This document shows positions 39,973-47,387 of a stretch of DNA of 64,000 nucleotides, one piece after another; positions within the stretch are counted from its first letter, which is position 1; the number at the start of each line of letters is the position of its first letter. A program made the position numbers and the translations under genes. The notes below the pieces were generated by a model. The model ran no database searches and had not been told where the DNA came from. It saw only the letters and a list, made by a program, of their open reading frames with translations. Source of the DNA: Oceanirhabdus sp. W0125-5. Lineage in GTDB: Bacteria > Bacillota > Clostridia > Clostridiales > Clostridiaceae. The stretch spans positions 430,001 through 494,000 of the forward strand of contig NZ_CP115913.1 in NCBI RefSeq assembly GCF_027938815.1, given 5' to 3'.

Positions 39973-40047
39973 GGCCCATTGGTCAAGCGGTTAAGACACC
40001 GCCCTTTCACGGCGGTAACAGGGGTTCGATTCCCCTATGGGTCACCA
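39973..40047 (+). tRNA. tRNA-Glu(TTC), copy 1
   Basis: Cloverleaf of 75 nt with acceptor GGCCCAT/ATGGGTC, anticodon loop CTTTCAC between CCGCC and GGCGG (anticodon TTC), T loop TTCGATT, and encoded CCA. Confidence 0.97.
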
Positions 40048-40052
40048 AATGT

Positions 40053-40128
40053 GGGAGCATAGCTCAGCTGGGAGAGCACCTGCCTTACAAGCAGGGGGTC
40101 ACAGGTTCGATCCCTGTTGTTCCCACCA
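40053..40128 (+). tRNA. tRNA-Val(TAC), copy 1
   Basis: 76 nt cloverleaf, acceptor GGGAGCA/TGTTCCC, anticodon loop CTTACAA between CCTGC and GCAGG (TAC), encoded CCA. It starts 5 bp after the Glu tRNA. Confidence 0.97.
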
Positions 40129-40148
40129 CATTACTTATAAAACAATAT

Positions 40149-40225
40149 GGCCCAGTGGCTCAGTTGGTTAGAGTGCCGGCCTGTCACGCCGGAGGTCGAG
40201 GGTTCGAGTCCCTTCTGGGTCGCCA
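40149..40225 (+). tRNA. tRNA-Asp(GTC), copy 1
   Basis: 77 nt cloverleaf, acceptor GGCCCAG/CTGGGTC, anticodon loop CTGTCAC between CCGGC and GCCGG (GTC), encoded CCA. The 74 bp after it (40226-40299) differ from the other two modules and have no tRNA-Thr. Confidence 0.97.
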
Positions 40226-40299
40226 GTTTTATAAGTATCACATTAACTATAACTATCACATTTATGCAATCCTTTGTAACAAGGTTTATATATAAGCAA

Positions 40300-40374
40300 G
40301 GCCCATTGGTCAAGCGGTTAAGACACCGCCCTTTCACGGCGGTAACAGGGGTTCGATTCCCCTATGGGTCACCA
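40300..40374 (+). tRNA. tRNA-Glu(TTC), copy 2
   Basis: Same sequence as copy 1 over all 75 nt, anticodon TTC, encoded CCA. Confidence 0.97.
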
Positions 40375-40380
40375 TAATGT

Positions 40381-40456
40381 GGGAGCATAGCTCAGCTGGG
40401 AGAGCACCTGCCTTACAAGCAGGGGGTCACAGGTTCGATCCCTGTTGTTCCCACCA
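40381..40456 (+). tRNA. tRNA-Val(TAC), copy 2
   Basis: Same sequence as copy 1 over all 76 nt, anticodon TAC, encoded CCA. Confidence 0.97.
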
Positions 40457-40477
40457 CATTACTTATAAAAACAATAT

Positions 40478-40554
40478 GGCCCAGTGGCTCAGTTGGTTAG
40501 AGTGCCGGCCTGTCACGCCGGAGGTCGAGGGTTCGAGTCCCTTCTGGGTCGCCA
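40478..40554 (+). tRNA. tRNA-Asp(GTC), copy 2
   Basis: Same sequence as copy 1 over all 77 nt, anticodon GTC, encoded CCA. Confidence 0.97.
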
Positions 40555-40559
40555 TACAT

Positions 40560-40635
40560 GCTGGCATGGCTCAATTGGTAGAGCAGCTGACTTGTAATCA
40601 GCAGGTTGTAGGTTCAAGTCCTATTGCCAGCTCCA
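40560..40635 (+). tRNA. tRNA-Thr(TGT), copy 1
   Basis: 76 nt cloverleaf, acceptor GCTGGCA/TGCCAGC, anticodon loop CTTGTAA between GCTGA and TCAGC (TGT), encoded CCA. Confidence 0.97.
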
Positions 40636-40652
40636 TTTTAAAAATTTAACAA

Positions 40653-40727
40653 GGCCCATTGGTCAAGCGGTTAAGACACCGCCCTTTCACGGCGGTAACA
40701 GGGGTTCGATTCCCCTATGGGTCACCA
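40653..40727 (+). tRNA. tRNA-Glu(TTC), copy 3
   Basis: Third identical tRNA-Glu, anticodon TTC, encoded CCA. Confidence 0.97.
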
Positions 40728-40732
40728 AATGT

Positions 40733-40808
40733 GGGAGCATAGCTCAGCTGGGAGAGCACCTGCCTTACAAGCAGGGGGTCACAGGTTCGATCCCTGTTGT
40801 TCCCACCA
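40733..40808 (+). tRNA. tRNA-Val(TAC), copy 3
   Basis: Third identical tRNA-Val, anticodon TAC, encoded CCA. Confidence 0.97.
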
Positions 40809-40830
40809 CATTTTTTTTATAAAACAATAT

Positions 40831-40907
40831 GGCCCAGTGGCTCAGTTGGTTAGAGTGCCGGCCTGTCACGCCGGAGGTCGAGGGTTCGAGTCCCTTCTGG
40901 GTCGCCA
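40831..40907 (+). tRNA. tRNA-Asp(GTC), copy 3
   Basis: Third identical tRNA-Asp, anticodon GTC, encoded CCA. Confidence 0.97.
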
Positions 40908-40912
40908 TGTAT

Positions 40913-40988
40913 GCTGGCATGGCTCAATTGGTAGAGCAGCTGACTTGTAATCAGCAGGTTGTAGGTTCAAGTCCTATTGCCAGCTCCA
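40913..40988 (+). tRNA. tRNA-Thr(TGT), copy 2
   Basis: Second identical tRNA-Thr, anticodon TGT, encoded CCA. Last tRNA of the array. Confidence 0.97.
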
Positions 40989-40990
40989 TA

Positions 40991-41023
40991 AAGCTTTCAA
41001 CATTAGTTGAAAGCTTTTTTATT
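40991..41023 (+). terminator. Terminator of the tRNA array
   Basis: Perfect 10 bp stem AAGCTTTCAA (40991-41000) with TTGAAAGCTT (41007-41016), six-base loop, then TTTTATT. It begins 2 bp after the last tRNA. Confidence 0.93.
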
Positions 41024-41120
41024 ATATATAAATTTTATTATATATAAATTGGAATGTACTATTTTTTATTATCTTAATTTTAATCTTTTAAGTTCATATA
41101 CGTAACGGCAATAGCAATAA

Positions 41121-41705
41121 TTAGGATAGTTTTTTAATTTCATTTATTTTATTAATCACACAAAAAGTTAAGAATATGAATGCTAATACACCACCTGGAA
41201 TAATAGCACTAAAAAATCCATGTAAAAAGTCCAAAATATTAGAGTTATAACTATCAATAAAATCTGAAGATCCTTTAAAAACTATACCTGAAAATAGCCA
41301 AATATATAAATTTCCTAGAATAATAGCTATAAAGCTATATAAAGCTACAAGTTTATTATACTTTTGAATTTTAGAATCACTATCTGTAAAAATTTCAGGC
41401 GGTGTATCTCCAGTGTATTCCTTTCTAAAGTACTGCCATGATTTTAAATTACCTAAATACTCCCAACCAGCATCTTCAAAAATTTTTTTATAGTTTTCCA
41501 TATCTGATATGAGATTATGATAATCAAGGCAATAGCTCACTTTCTTTGGTTTACCTTTTACAAAATTATATTTATTAATTCCAGTAAATGATGTAAAGTG
41601 CCATCCTTTAGATGCCATATTTGATAACCAAGCTTCTTCTAAATCATCCTGCCATGGGGAAAAACCCTTTCTTATTGTTTTAATTTCACCACTATTTACA
41701 GCCAT
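41121..41705 (-). CDS. DUF2812 membrane protein
   Basis: A 194-residue protein of the DUF2812 type that is regularly paired with a PadR regulator. The N-terminal soluble domain has FSPWQDDLEEAWLSNMASKGWHFTSFTGINKYNFVKGKPKKVSYCLDY and DAGWEYLGNLKSWQYFRK; two membrane segments follow at about 125-148 and 162-190. ATG 41705 is chosen because ATATGGAGGTGAAAATT precedes it. It overlaps the padR gene by 14 bp. Function unknown; the pairing suggests it is PadR-controlled. Confidence 0.87.
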   Translation of the reverse strand: MAVNSGEIKTIRKGFSPWQDDLEEAWLSNMASKGWHFTSFTGINKYNFVKGKPKKVSYCLDYHNLISDMENYKKIFEDAGWEYLGNLKSWQYFRKEYTGDTPPEIFTDSDSKIQKYNKLVALYSFIAIILGNLYIWLFSGIVFKGSSDFIDSYNSNILDFLHGFFSAIIPGGVLAFIFLTFCVINKINEIKKLS

Positions 41706-42030
41706 AATTTTCACCTCCATATTGAATTCCATTTGTATAGAGTTCTTTTAGTCTTTCAATCTCTAAAAATAAAAGTTTTTTTCCTAAGTCGTTTAAGATA
41801 TAATATTTTCTTTTATCTTCTTCTCTAGTGATTTTTATAACACTCTCTTTCTCCATTTTTGATAAAACTCCATATAAAGTCCCTGGACCTAGTTTTAAAC
41901 GAGAATTAGTTATTTTGTCTACATGCTGCATAATTGAGTAACCATGTCTTTCTTCTGTTAGAGATAAGAGTATATAGTAAGTGGACTCTGTCATTGGTAA
42001 ATATTTTTTATACACCTTTTTATCTTCCAT
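41692..42030 (-). CDS. PadR family transcriptional regulator
   Basis: A 112-residue regulator. The winged helix is seen in MTESTYYILLSLTEERHGYSIMQHVDKITNSRLKLGPGTLYGVLSKMEKESVIKITREEDKRKYYILNDLGKKLL, the PadR signature with the GPGTLYGVL recognition part; a C-terminal dimer helix follows (EIERLKELYTNGIQYGG). It shares a transcript with the DUF2812 gene. A palindromic array next to its promoter is a likely self-operator. The inducing ligand is unknown. Confidence 0.93.
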   Translation of the reverse strand: MEDKKVYKKYLPMTESTYYILLSLTEERHGYSIMQHVDKITNSRLKLGPGTLYGVLSKMEKESVIKITREEDKRKYYILNDLGKKLLFLEIERLKELYTNGIQYGGENYGCK

Positions 42031-42055
42031 AGTTCATATCCTTTCTTATATCGAG

Positions 42056-42121
42056 CGATGTTATATCGCGTTACGATATATCGTATGCTGATATTATAAC
42101 ATTCAAATAAATTAAAGTAAA
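42056..42121 (-). promoter_or_regulatory. Promoter and likely PadR operator
   Basis: On the minus strand TTTACT (42116-42121), 17 bp, perfect TATAAT (42093-42098). Between it and the gene lie overlapping inverted repeats: the perfect palindrome ACGATATATCGT (42073-42084), ATATCG/CGATAT (42063-42078) and CGAT/ATCG (42056-42068), so CGAT/ATCG steps recur about every 9 bp. PadR-type repressors bind such sites. Confidence 0.78.
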
Positions 42122-42167
42122 TACTATATATGGAATAATGGGAAAAATAAAAATATAATTACACAAA

Positions 42168-42197
42168 AAAAGCTTACCTGCTAGAGGTAAGCTTTTA
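42168..42197 (-). terminator. Bidirectional-looking terminator after the dnaC gene
   Basis: Perfect 12 bp stem AAAAGCTTACCT (42168-42179) with AGGTAAGCTTTT (42185-42196), five-base loop. It ends the dnaD-dnaC transcript on the minus strand. Confidence 0.88.
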
Positions 42198-42200
42198 ATT

Positions 42201-43181
42201 TTAATGAATTCTTTTTAAATTAAGTTTTATTCGTAAATCTTCACCATAAAATTTATGGATACTGAAATGACCAAATAATCTAGAAGTAATTCTTTCTGAA
42301 TATCTGTTCATTAGTTCTTCTAATGAAAAATTAGTAGAAATAATCATCTTCTTGTTATTTAGTATTTTCTTATTAAGGAGATTATATAACTCAGATCTTG
42401 TAAAATCTGTATCTGCTTCAGTACCTAGATCATCTATTATAAGAACATCACAGTTAATTAGAGCATCTTCTAAAATCTTATCCTTATTAAATTTAATTTC
42501 CTTTAAGGATTCAATTAATTCCTCTGATGTTTTATAAATAACCAAATAACCGTTATCTAAAAGCTCTTTTGCTATGCAATTAGTTAAAAAGGTTTTTCCT
42601 GTACCAGGACTACCATAAAAGAATAGATTTTCATCACTAAATGGAAAATCTCTTATATATTCTTTCGACTTTGCTAAAATTCTTTCAATATTTTTCCTTG
42701 GACTATCCATATTCTTGAATCTATGATTCTCAAAATAATCTAATCTAAATGTTGAAAAATTATTAGCAACAAGTATATCTTTAAGTTCAGAAGTAACATA
42801 ATATAGTTGTACAAGATTTTTATTAAAGCACTCGCACCTTTTAGGTCCTATAAATCCAGTATCACCACATTTAGTACATTCATAGATTTCATTTAGATAA
42901 TCCATAGGGTATCCATGTTGAACTAAAAGCTCACTTTTTTCTACTCTTAAGTCTGTAATCTTCGATTTTAAATCTTGTATATAAGTGTCTATATTTGGTA
43001 TGTTTTTAAAAGGGCTTGTTGATAAATCAATAAAGGATTTGGTAATCATACTATCTAACGCTTTGATTCTAGGAACTTTTGCGTAAACTTCTGATTTTCT
43101 TTGTTTTAAACGATCTATATTAGCTTTTCTTTTTTTCTCATATAGATTAAGAACTTTTTCTTGATATCCTTTAATCATCAT
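42201..43181 (-). CDS. dnaC: Helicase-loading ATPase DnaC/DnaI type
   Basis: AAA+ protein of 326 aa that loads DnaB. The N-terminal part is a charged helix (VLNLYEKKRKANIDRLKQRKSEVYAKVPRIKALD) followed by a four-Cys motif YECTKCGDTGFIGPKRCECFNKNLV near 100-124, typical of this clostridial group. The ATPase has Walker A LFFYGSPGTGKTFLTNCIAKEL near 190 and Walker B VLIIDDLGTEADTDF near 253. It overlaps the preceding dnaD-like gene by 11 bp, and a terminator follows. The adjacent DnaD-like protein probably helps it reach the origin or restart forks. Confidence 0.94.
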   Translation of the reverse strand: MMIKGYQEKVLNLYEKKRKANIDRLKQRKSEVYAKVPRIKALDSMITKSFIDLSTSPFKNIPNIDTYIQDLKSKITDLRVEKSELLVQHGYPMDYLNEIYECTKCGDTGFIGPKRCECFNKNLVQLYYVTSELKDILVANNFSTFRLDYFENHRFKNMDSPRKNIERILAKSKEYIRDFPFSDENLFFYGSPGTGKTFLTNCIAKELLDNGYLVIYKTSEELIESLKEIKFNKDKILEDALINCDVLIIDDLGTEADTDFTRSELYNLLNKKILNNKKMIISTNFSLEELMNRYSERITSRLFGHFSIHKFYGEDLRIKLNLKRIH

Positions 43182-44145
43182 TTGACCATCCTAATAATTT
43201 TTTTTCTAATTCTTTAAAATCATAATTTCTCTGCTCAAAATCACCAAAACTTCCTTTAGTTTTTCGAGTAGAAGTAGCTTTAAATGATTTTTTATTAACT
43301 CTTTCAATATCTTGTAATGTTTTAACATTATTTTTAAACCAACTATTAAGAATAGCATCAATATATTTTAATTCAGCTTTATTTAAACGTTCAAAACATA
43401 TATCACATGCTTTATAAATAATCTCAATAGGAAAATTATAAACTGTGATCCATTTTTCTAGTATTTGTTCTTGCGGTTTAGCAATACTATCAGAACTCAA
43501 GCCAAGATATTTAAGAATTTTTCTCATAGTGATTCGTTTATCTTCATTTTGTCTAATAAATTGTTGAGCATCACTTATACTTGAAATTTTAGCATCATGC
43601 CAAGCGATGGCGATTTTTTCAATATATCTAAAATCTGTCTTTCCTTTAGAAACGGAATATTGAATTAATAATAAGATTAGTTCTGGAGAAAAATTGAATT
43701 CTTTTTGCCAACCTAGGTAAGTAGTCATTTCTTTTGAAGATAAGGGTCTACCTATGAAGGCTTCAATCTCAAAGAACATACTTTTAACAGAAGAATTATC
43801 TAATTCATGCAATAAATTTACTGATTGATCAACTTCTGAAACGTTACAATTAGAAAGATCTAAAAATTCTACTTTATAATTATCATTTGAATCAATTGGG
43901 GTAAGGTTGATAATTCCTTTCTCGTGCCAGTATTTCCAAGCGTTTAACACATCAGTTTCTAATAAATTCAAAGAGCTTGATATTATATTTGAAGTAGCTC
44001 CTAATTCTCCACTTTGACAATACTTTAATCCTAGCAAATATACCTTAATATATTCACCACGAGCATCAGCCATATATTTATCAATAAAAATATTGCTTAC
44101 AATAGTATAATTTAATTGTTTAGAACCAAGCATAAAAGTACTCAT
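43171..44145 (-). CDS. DnaD domain protein (primosome component)
   Basis: A 324-residue protein with an N-terminal winged-helix part (MLGSKQLNYTIVSNIFIDKYMADARGEYIKVYLLGLKYCQSGELGATSNIISSSLNLLETDVLNAWKYWHEKGII) and two C-terminal DnaD/DnaB2-type segments, LGLSSDSIAKPQEQILEKWITVYNFPIEIIYKACDIC and KAELKYIDAILNSWFKNNVKTLQDIERVNK, the latter with the family's YIDAILNSW-type motif. It is the probable partner of the DnaC loader encoded directly after it. RBS GAGGTGCATAA precedes the ATG. Confidence 0.92.
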   Translation of the reverse strand: MSTFMLGSKQLNYTIVSNIFIDKYMADARGEYIKVYLLGLKYCQSGELGATSNIISSSLNLLETDVLNAWKYWHEKGIINLTPIDSNDNYKVEFLDLSNCNVSEVDQSVNLLHELDNSSVKSMFFEIEAFIGRPLSSKEMTTYLGWQKEFNFSPELILLLIQYSVSKGKTDFRYIEKIAIAWHDAKISSISDAQQFIRQNEDKRITMRKILKYLGLSSDSIAKPQEQILEKWITVYNFPIEIIYKACDICFERLNKAELKYIDAILNSWFKNNVKTLQDIERVNKKSFKATSTRKTKGSFGDFEQRNYDFKELEKKLLGWSNDD

Positions 44146-44428
44146 TTATGCACCTCTTTCTATATTAATTTGAAGCAATCAATATTTAAACATATTTAAT
44201 TATATCAGATAGAATAATAATCACAAATAGATTTTTGAGGAAAAAGTGTTAATATAATGTCAACATGAAATAATATTAATAAGATTGTTTTGCGAAACCT
44301 ATACAATATAAGGTTAAAATATGATATTATACTACTAAAGTTTTAATAGAAATGATAGATAAATATATATACGATGAAAATTGATAATACTATATTTTTT
44401 ATAAATTTATTTTAAGGGTGATTATTTT

Positions 44429-44644
44429 ATGGATATTGTAAACATGTTAGGAATATTAAGTGAATCATTATTAAATGTATGTTTAATAGCTACTGTAATT
44501 GTAGTTTTATTAGCAATAATAGCTTTCATGTCTAAAGGTAATATAATTAGAAAAACAACTGCAATGTTAGGAAGATTAGTTTTGCTAATCTGGTTTATAC
44601 AAATAGGTTGTTCTATATACTATTTATTGAATGGAATACAATAA
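44429..44644 (+). CDS. Small membrane protein, unknown
   Basis: A 71-residue protein with two membrane segments (about 14-36, VCLIATVIVVLLAIIAFM, and 47-66, LGRLVLLIWFIQIGCSIYYLL) and a short basic loop (SKGNIIRKTT). No family recognised. AAGGGTGATTATTTT provides a ribosome binding site and a terminator follows, so it is probably a real monocistronic gene. The 283 bp before it contain no gene that I can see. Confidence 0.65.
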   Translation: MDIVNMLGILSESLLNVCLIATVIVVLLAIIAFMSKGNIIRKTTAMLGRLVLLIWFIQIGCSIYYLLNGIQ

Positions 44645-44649
44645 TTTTT

Positions 44650-44679
44650 AGACATGCTAAGGCGTGTCTTATTTTATTA
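44650..44679 (+). terminator. Terminator after the small membrane protein gene
   Basis: AGACATGC (44650-44657) with GCGTGTCT (44662-44669), four-base loop, then TATTTTATTA. Confidence 0.83.
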
Positions 44680-44735
44680 TGGTATACTTTTATAAAGGGT
44701 AAATGTAAATATTTTTTATTTAAGGAGAGAGAAGT

Positions 44736-45434
44736 ATGGAAAAATTACTAGTAATTGAAGATGATGAATCGTTAGCAACTGGAATTAAATATACATTAGA
44801 GAAAGAAGGATTTAATGTAAAAGTTAGAAATTGTATAAGTGACGGAGCAAAAGCTTTTGAAGAAGATAATTTTGACTTAGTTCTTTTAGATGTAATGTTA
44901 CCTGATGGAAATGGATTTGAATTGTGTGAAAAAATTAGAAAAAAATCAGAAATACCAATAATTTTTCTTACAGCATGTGATGAAGAAGTTAATATAGTAT
45001 TAGGATTGGATTTAGGCGCAGATGATTATATTACAAAACCTTTTAGAGTAAGAGAATTAGTTTCTAGGTTAAGAGCTGCTTTGAGAAGAAGTAATATGAA
45101 AAAAGAATCTAGTGAATATATTGATAGGATTTCTTCTGGGAATTTAATATTAAATTTGATGGAAAGAAAATTAATGAAAAGTGGAAAAGAAATTTTCTTA
45201 ACTACTATGGAATATAAACTTATTGCAATGTTTATGAAAAGCCCTCAAAAGACATTAAGTAGAAATGTAATACTTGAGAAGCTATGGGATATAAATGGTG
45301 AATTTGTTGATGATAATACATTATCTGTTTATATAAGAAGACTTAGAGAAAAAATTGAGGATGATCCATCTAGACCAAGGTTTATAATAACGGTTAGAGG
45401 ATTAGGTTATAAATGGAATCAAGGGAGCAAATAG
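44736..45434 (+). CDS. OmpR family response regulator
   Basis: A 232-residue regulator with receiver motifs IEDDES, the phospho-Asp in LVLLDVMLPDGNGF near residue 52, IFLTAC and YITKPF, and a winged-helix DNA-binding domain ending FIITVRGLGYKWNQG. It begins a tight plus-strand cluster with a kinase (2 bp gap), an ABC ATPase and an FtsX-type permease, the layout of peptide-sensing and resistance modules. RBS AAGGAGAGAGAAGT. Confidence 0.95.
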   Translation: MEKLLVIEDDESLATGIKYTLEKEGFNVKVRNCISDGAKAFEEDNFDLVLLDVMLPDGNGFELCEKIRKKSEIPIIFLTACDEEVNIVLGLDLGADDYITKPFRVRELVSRLRAALRRSNMKKESSEYIDRISSGNLILNLMERKLMKSGKEIFLTTMEYKLIAMFMKSPQKTLSRNVILEKLWDINGEFVDDNTLSVYIRRLREKIEDDPSRPRFIITVRGLGYKWNQGSK

Positions 45435-45436
45435 AT

Positions 45437-46699
45437 ATGAATATAATGCTAGATGAAAACCCTGAGTTTAAGAAGATTATAAAAAAAATATTAGGTATAT
45501 TTTTTATATTTTTTATAGCAGTTAACATTCTATTAATTTCAATAAATTATAAAATGACATATAGACTAAATCAAAGGACATTCCACGTCATGGGAAAAGT
45601 AGTTGCACAAAATCCCGAAATGGAAAAAGTAGTATATGATAGTTTAACTGAAGAGTTAGATGATAGTTACATTCAAAGAGGAACAAATGTGTTTATGAAA
45701 TATGGATATAGGGATAGTAATAAAATACAGCAGTATGACAGTATATTAGATATAGTAAGTGTTTCAAAATATTCAATTAATCTGATGATAATAATATTAT
45801 TTATATTGTGTTTCATATCAATACGTGCAGTATTTAAAGAATTATATCAATCTATAAACAAACTAACTAACAATGCAGAAAAAATTGTAGAAGGTAACTA
45901 TGCTGTAGTTATTAGCAATGAAAAAGAGGGAGATATTTCAAAACTATCTTTTCAATTTAACCAAATGAGTAAGAGACTTAAGAGAACAGTTCAGCAGCTA
46001 ACAGAAGAAAAGGAATTCCTGAAAGATATGATATCCAACATATCACATCAATTAAAGACTCCACTTGCGTCTTTAAAGATGTTTAATGAATTGCTTTTAG
46101 ATGGAACATTAGAAGAAAAAGAAGTAGCTGTTGATTTTTTAGAGAAAAGTCTTGTGCAGATTGATAGAATGGAATGGTTAATACAATCTTTATTGAAAAT
46201 AACTAGATTAGAAACCGGTGTAATTGAGATAAATAAAAAAGAGTATAATCTATCTAAAACTGTTATTGAAGAGGTAGCAGCTTTAAAATATAATGCAAAC
46301 ATTAAAAAGCAGAATCTTTCTTTATATTATGATAGTGATTACGTATTTCTAGAGCATGATCGAAGATGGCTTGGAGAGGCAATAAGAAATATTATAAAAA
46401 ACTCTATCGATTATACTAAAGAAAGTGGAAATATTGATGTTATATTACAAGAGAGAGAAAGTCTAATAAGAATTTCTATTAAAGATAATGGGGTAGGGAT
46501 TCATGAAAAAGATATTCCTAAAATATTTAATAGGTTTTATCAAGGGAAAAATACTCTTAGAAATGATCAAAAAAGAAATGGTACAGGAATTGGATTATCT
46601 TTATCAGAGGTAATTGTAGAAAAACACGATGGATATATAGAGGTAAAAAGTGAGGTAAATAAGGGAAGTGAATTTACTATAGTATTTCCTAAGAGATAA
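45437..46699 (+). CDS. Sensor histidine kinase of the ABC transporter cluster
   Basis: A 420-residue kinase. TM1 is about residues 17-39, a short outside loop to about 115, TM2 about 117-138, then a HAMP-like linker, the HisKA box MISNISHQLKTPLASLKMFNELLL, and ATPase motifs NIIKNSIDYTKESG, DNGVGIHEKD, NGTGIGLSLSEVI. ATG 45437 follows GGGAGCAAATAGAT. It lies 2 bp after its regulator and 15 bp before the ABC ATPase, so it likely senses the transporter or its substrate. Confidence 0.94.
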   Translation: MNIMLDENPEFKKIIKKILGIFFIFFIAVNILLISINYKMTYRLNQRTFHVMGKVVAQNPEMEKVVYDSLTEELDDSYIQRGTNVFMKYGYRDSNKIQQYDSILDIVSVSKYSINLMIIILFILCFISIRAVFKELYQSINKLTNNAEKIVEGNYAVVISNEKEGDISKLSFQFNQMSKRLKRTVQQLTEEKEFLKDMISNISHQLKTPLASLKMFNELLLDGTLEEKEVAVDFLEKSLVQIDRMEWLIQSLLKITRLETGVIEINKKEYNLSKTVIEEVAALKYNANIKKQNLSLYYDSDYVFLEHDRRWLGEAIRNIIKNSIDYTKESGNIDVILQERESLIRISIKDNGVGIHEKDIPKIFNRFYQGKNTLRNDQKRNGTGIGLSLSEVIVEKHDGYIEVKSEVNKGSEFTIVFPKR

Positions 46700-46714
46700 A
46701 AGGGGGGATATAAG

Positions 46715-47386
46715 GTGGAAGTTGTTAAAGTAAAAGACCTTAGTAAGATATATACTGAGGGATATACAAAAGTCATGGCATTAAGAGGTGTTAACTTATC
46801 TGTTAAAGAGAAAGAATTTATCGCAATAACAGGTCCTAGTGGTTCAGGTAAAAGTACCTTATTGAACTTAATAGGCGGGTTAGATAAGCCTTATGAAGGT
46901 AAAGTAATAGTTAACAATAAAGATATATATAAAATGAGTGATGAAGAATTAACAATATTCAGAAGGAGAGAAATTGGATATATATTTCAATTCTATAATC
47001 TTATACCAACTATAACTGTTAAAGATAATATATTACTACCATTAGAATTAGATAATAGAGAAGTTGACTCTAAATATCTTGATGAGATTGTAGGTTTTAT
47101 GAATATAAAAGATATGCTTAATTTTTATCCTAGTTCCTTGTCAGGAGGACAAAAACAAAGGGTTGCGATTGCAAGGGCATTAATAACAAAACCATCTATT
47201 ATATTAGCAGATGAACCAACAGGGAATCTTGATACTAAAACAGCTAAAGATGTAATAAACCTTATGAAACTATCAGTGTTGAAATATCATCAAACATTAA
47301 TTATGATCACACATGATCCTACTATTGCTGCACATGCAGATAGAACTATAAAGTTAGTTGATGGAAGAATAATAGGGGGAAATTAA
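46715..47386 (+). CDS. ABC transporter ATP-binding protein (MacB/LolD type)
   Basis: A 223-residue ATPase with Walker A ITGPSGSGKSTLLNLIGGLDKP, Q loop YIFQFYNLIPT, signature LSGGQKQRVAIARAL, Walker B ILADEPTGNLD and the MITHDP H loop. This matches the MacB/LolD group that drives FtsX-type permeases, usually peptide or lipid extrusion without true transport of the substrate through the pore. GTG 46715 follows AAAGGGGGGATATAAG. The permease starts 1 bp after its stop. Confidence 0.97.
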   Translation: MEVVKVKDLSKIYTEGYTKVMALRGVNLSVKEKEFIAITGPSGSGKSTLLNLIGGLDKPYEGKVIVNNKDIYKMSDEELTIFRRREIGYIFQFYNLIPTITVKDNILLPLELDNREVDSKYLDEIVGFMNIKDMLNFYPSSLSGGQKQRVAIARALITKPSIILADEPTGNLDTKTAKDVINLMKLSVLKYHQTLIMITHDPTIAAHADRTIKLVDGRIIGGN

Positions 47387-47387
47387 T

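Noticed and set aside
39973..40988. Evenly spaced repeats resembling a CRISPR array
   Set aside because: The repeats are full tRNA genes with CCA ends and the spacers are short and nearly identical, not unique.
39868..41047. Open frames of 60-90 residues on both strands across the tRNA array
   Set aside because: They are read-through of repeated tRNA genes (the same WLECRPVTPEVEGSSPF-type peptide recurs), with no ribosome binding sites.
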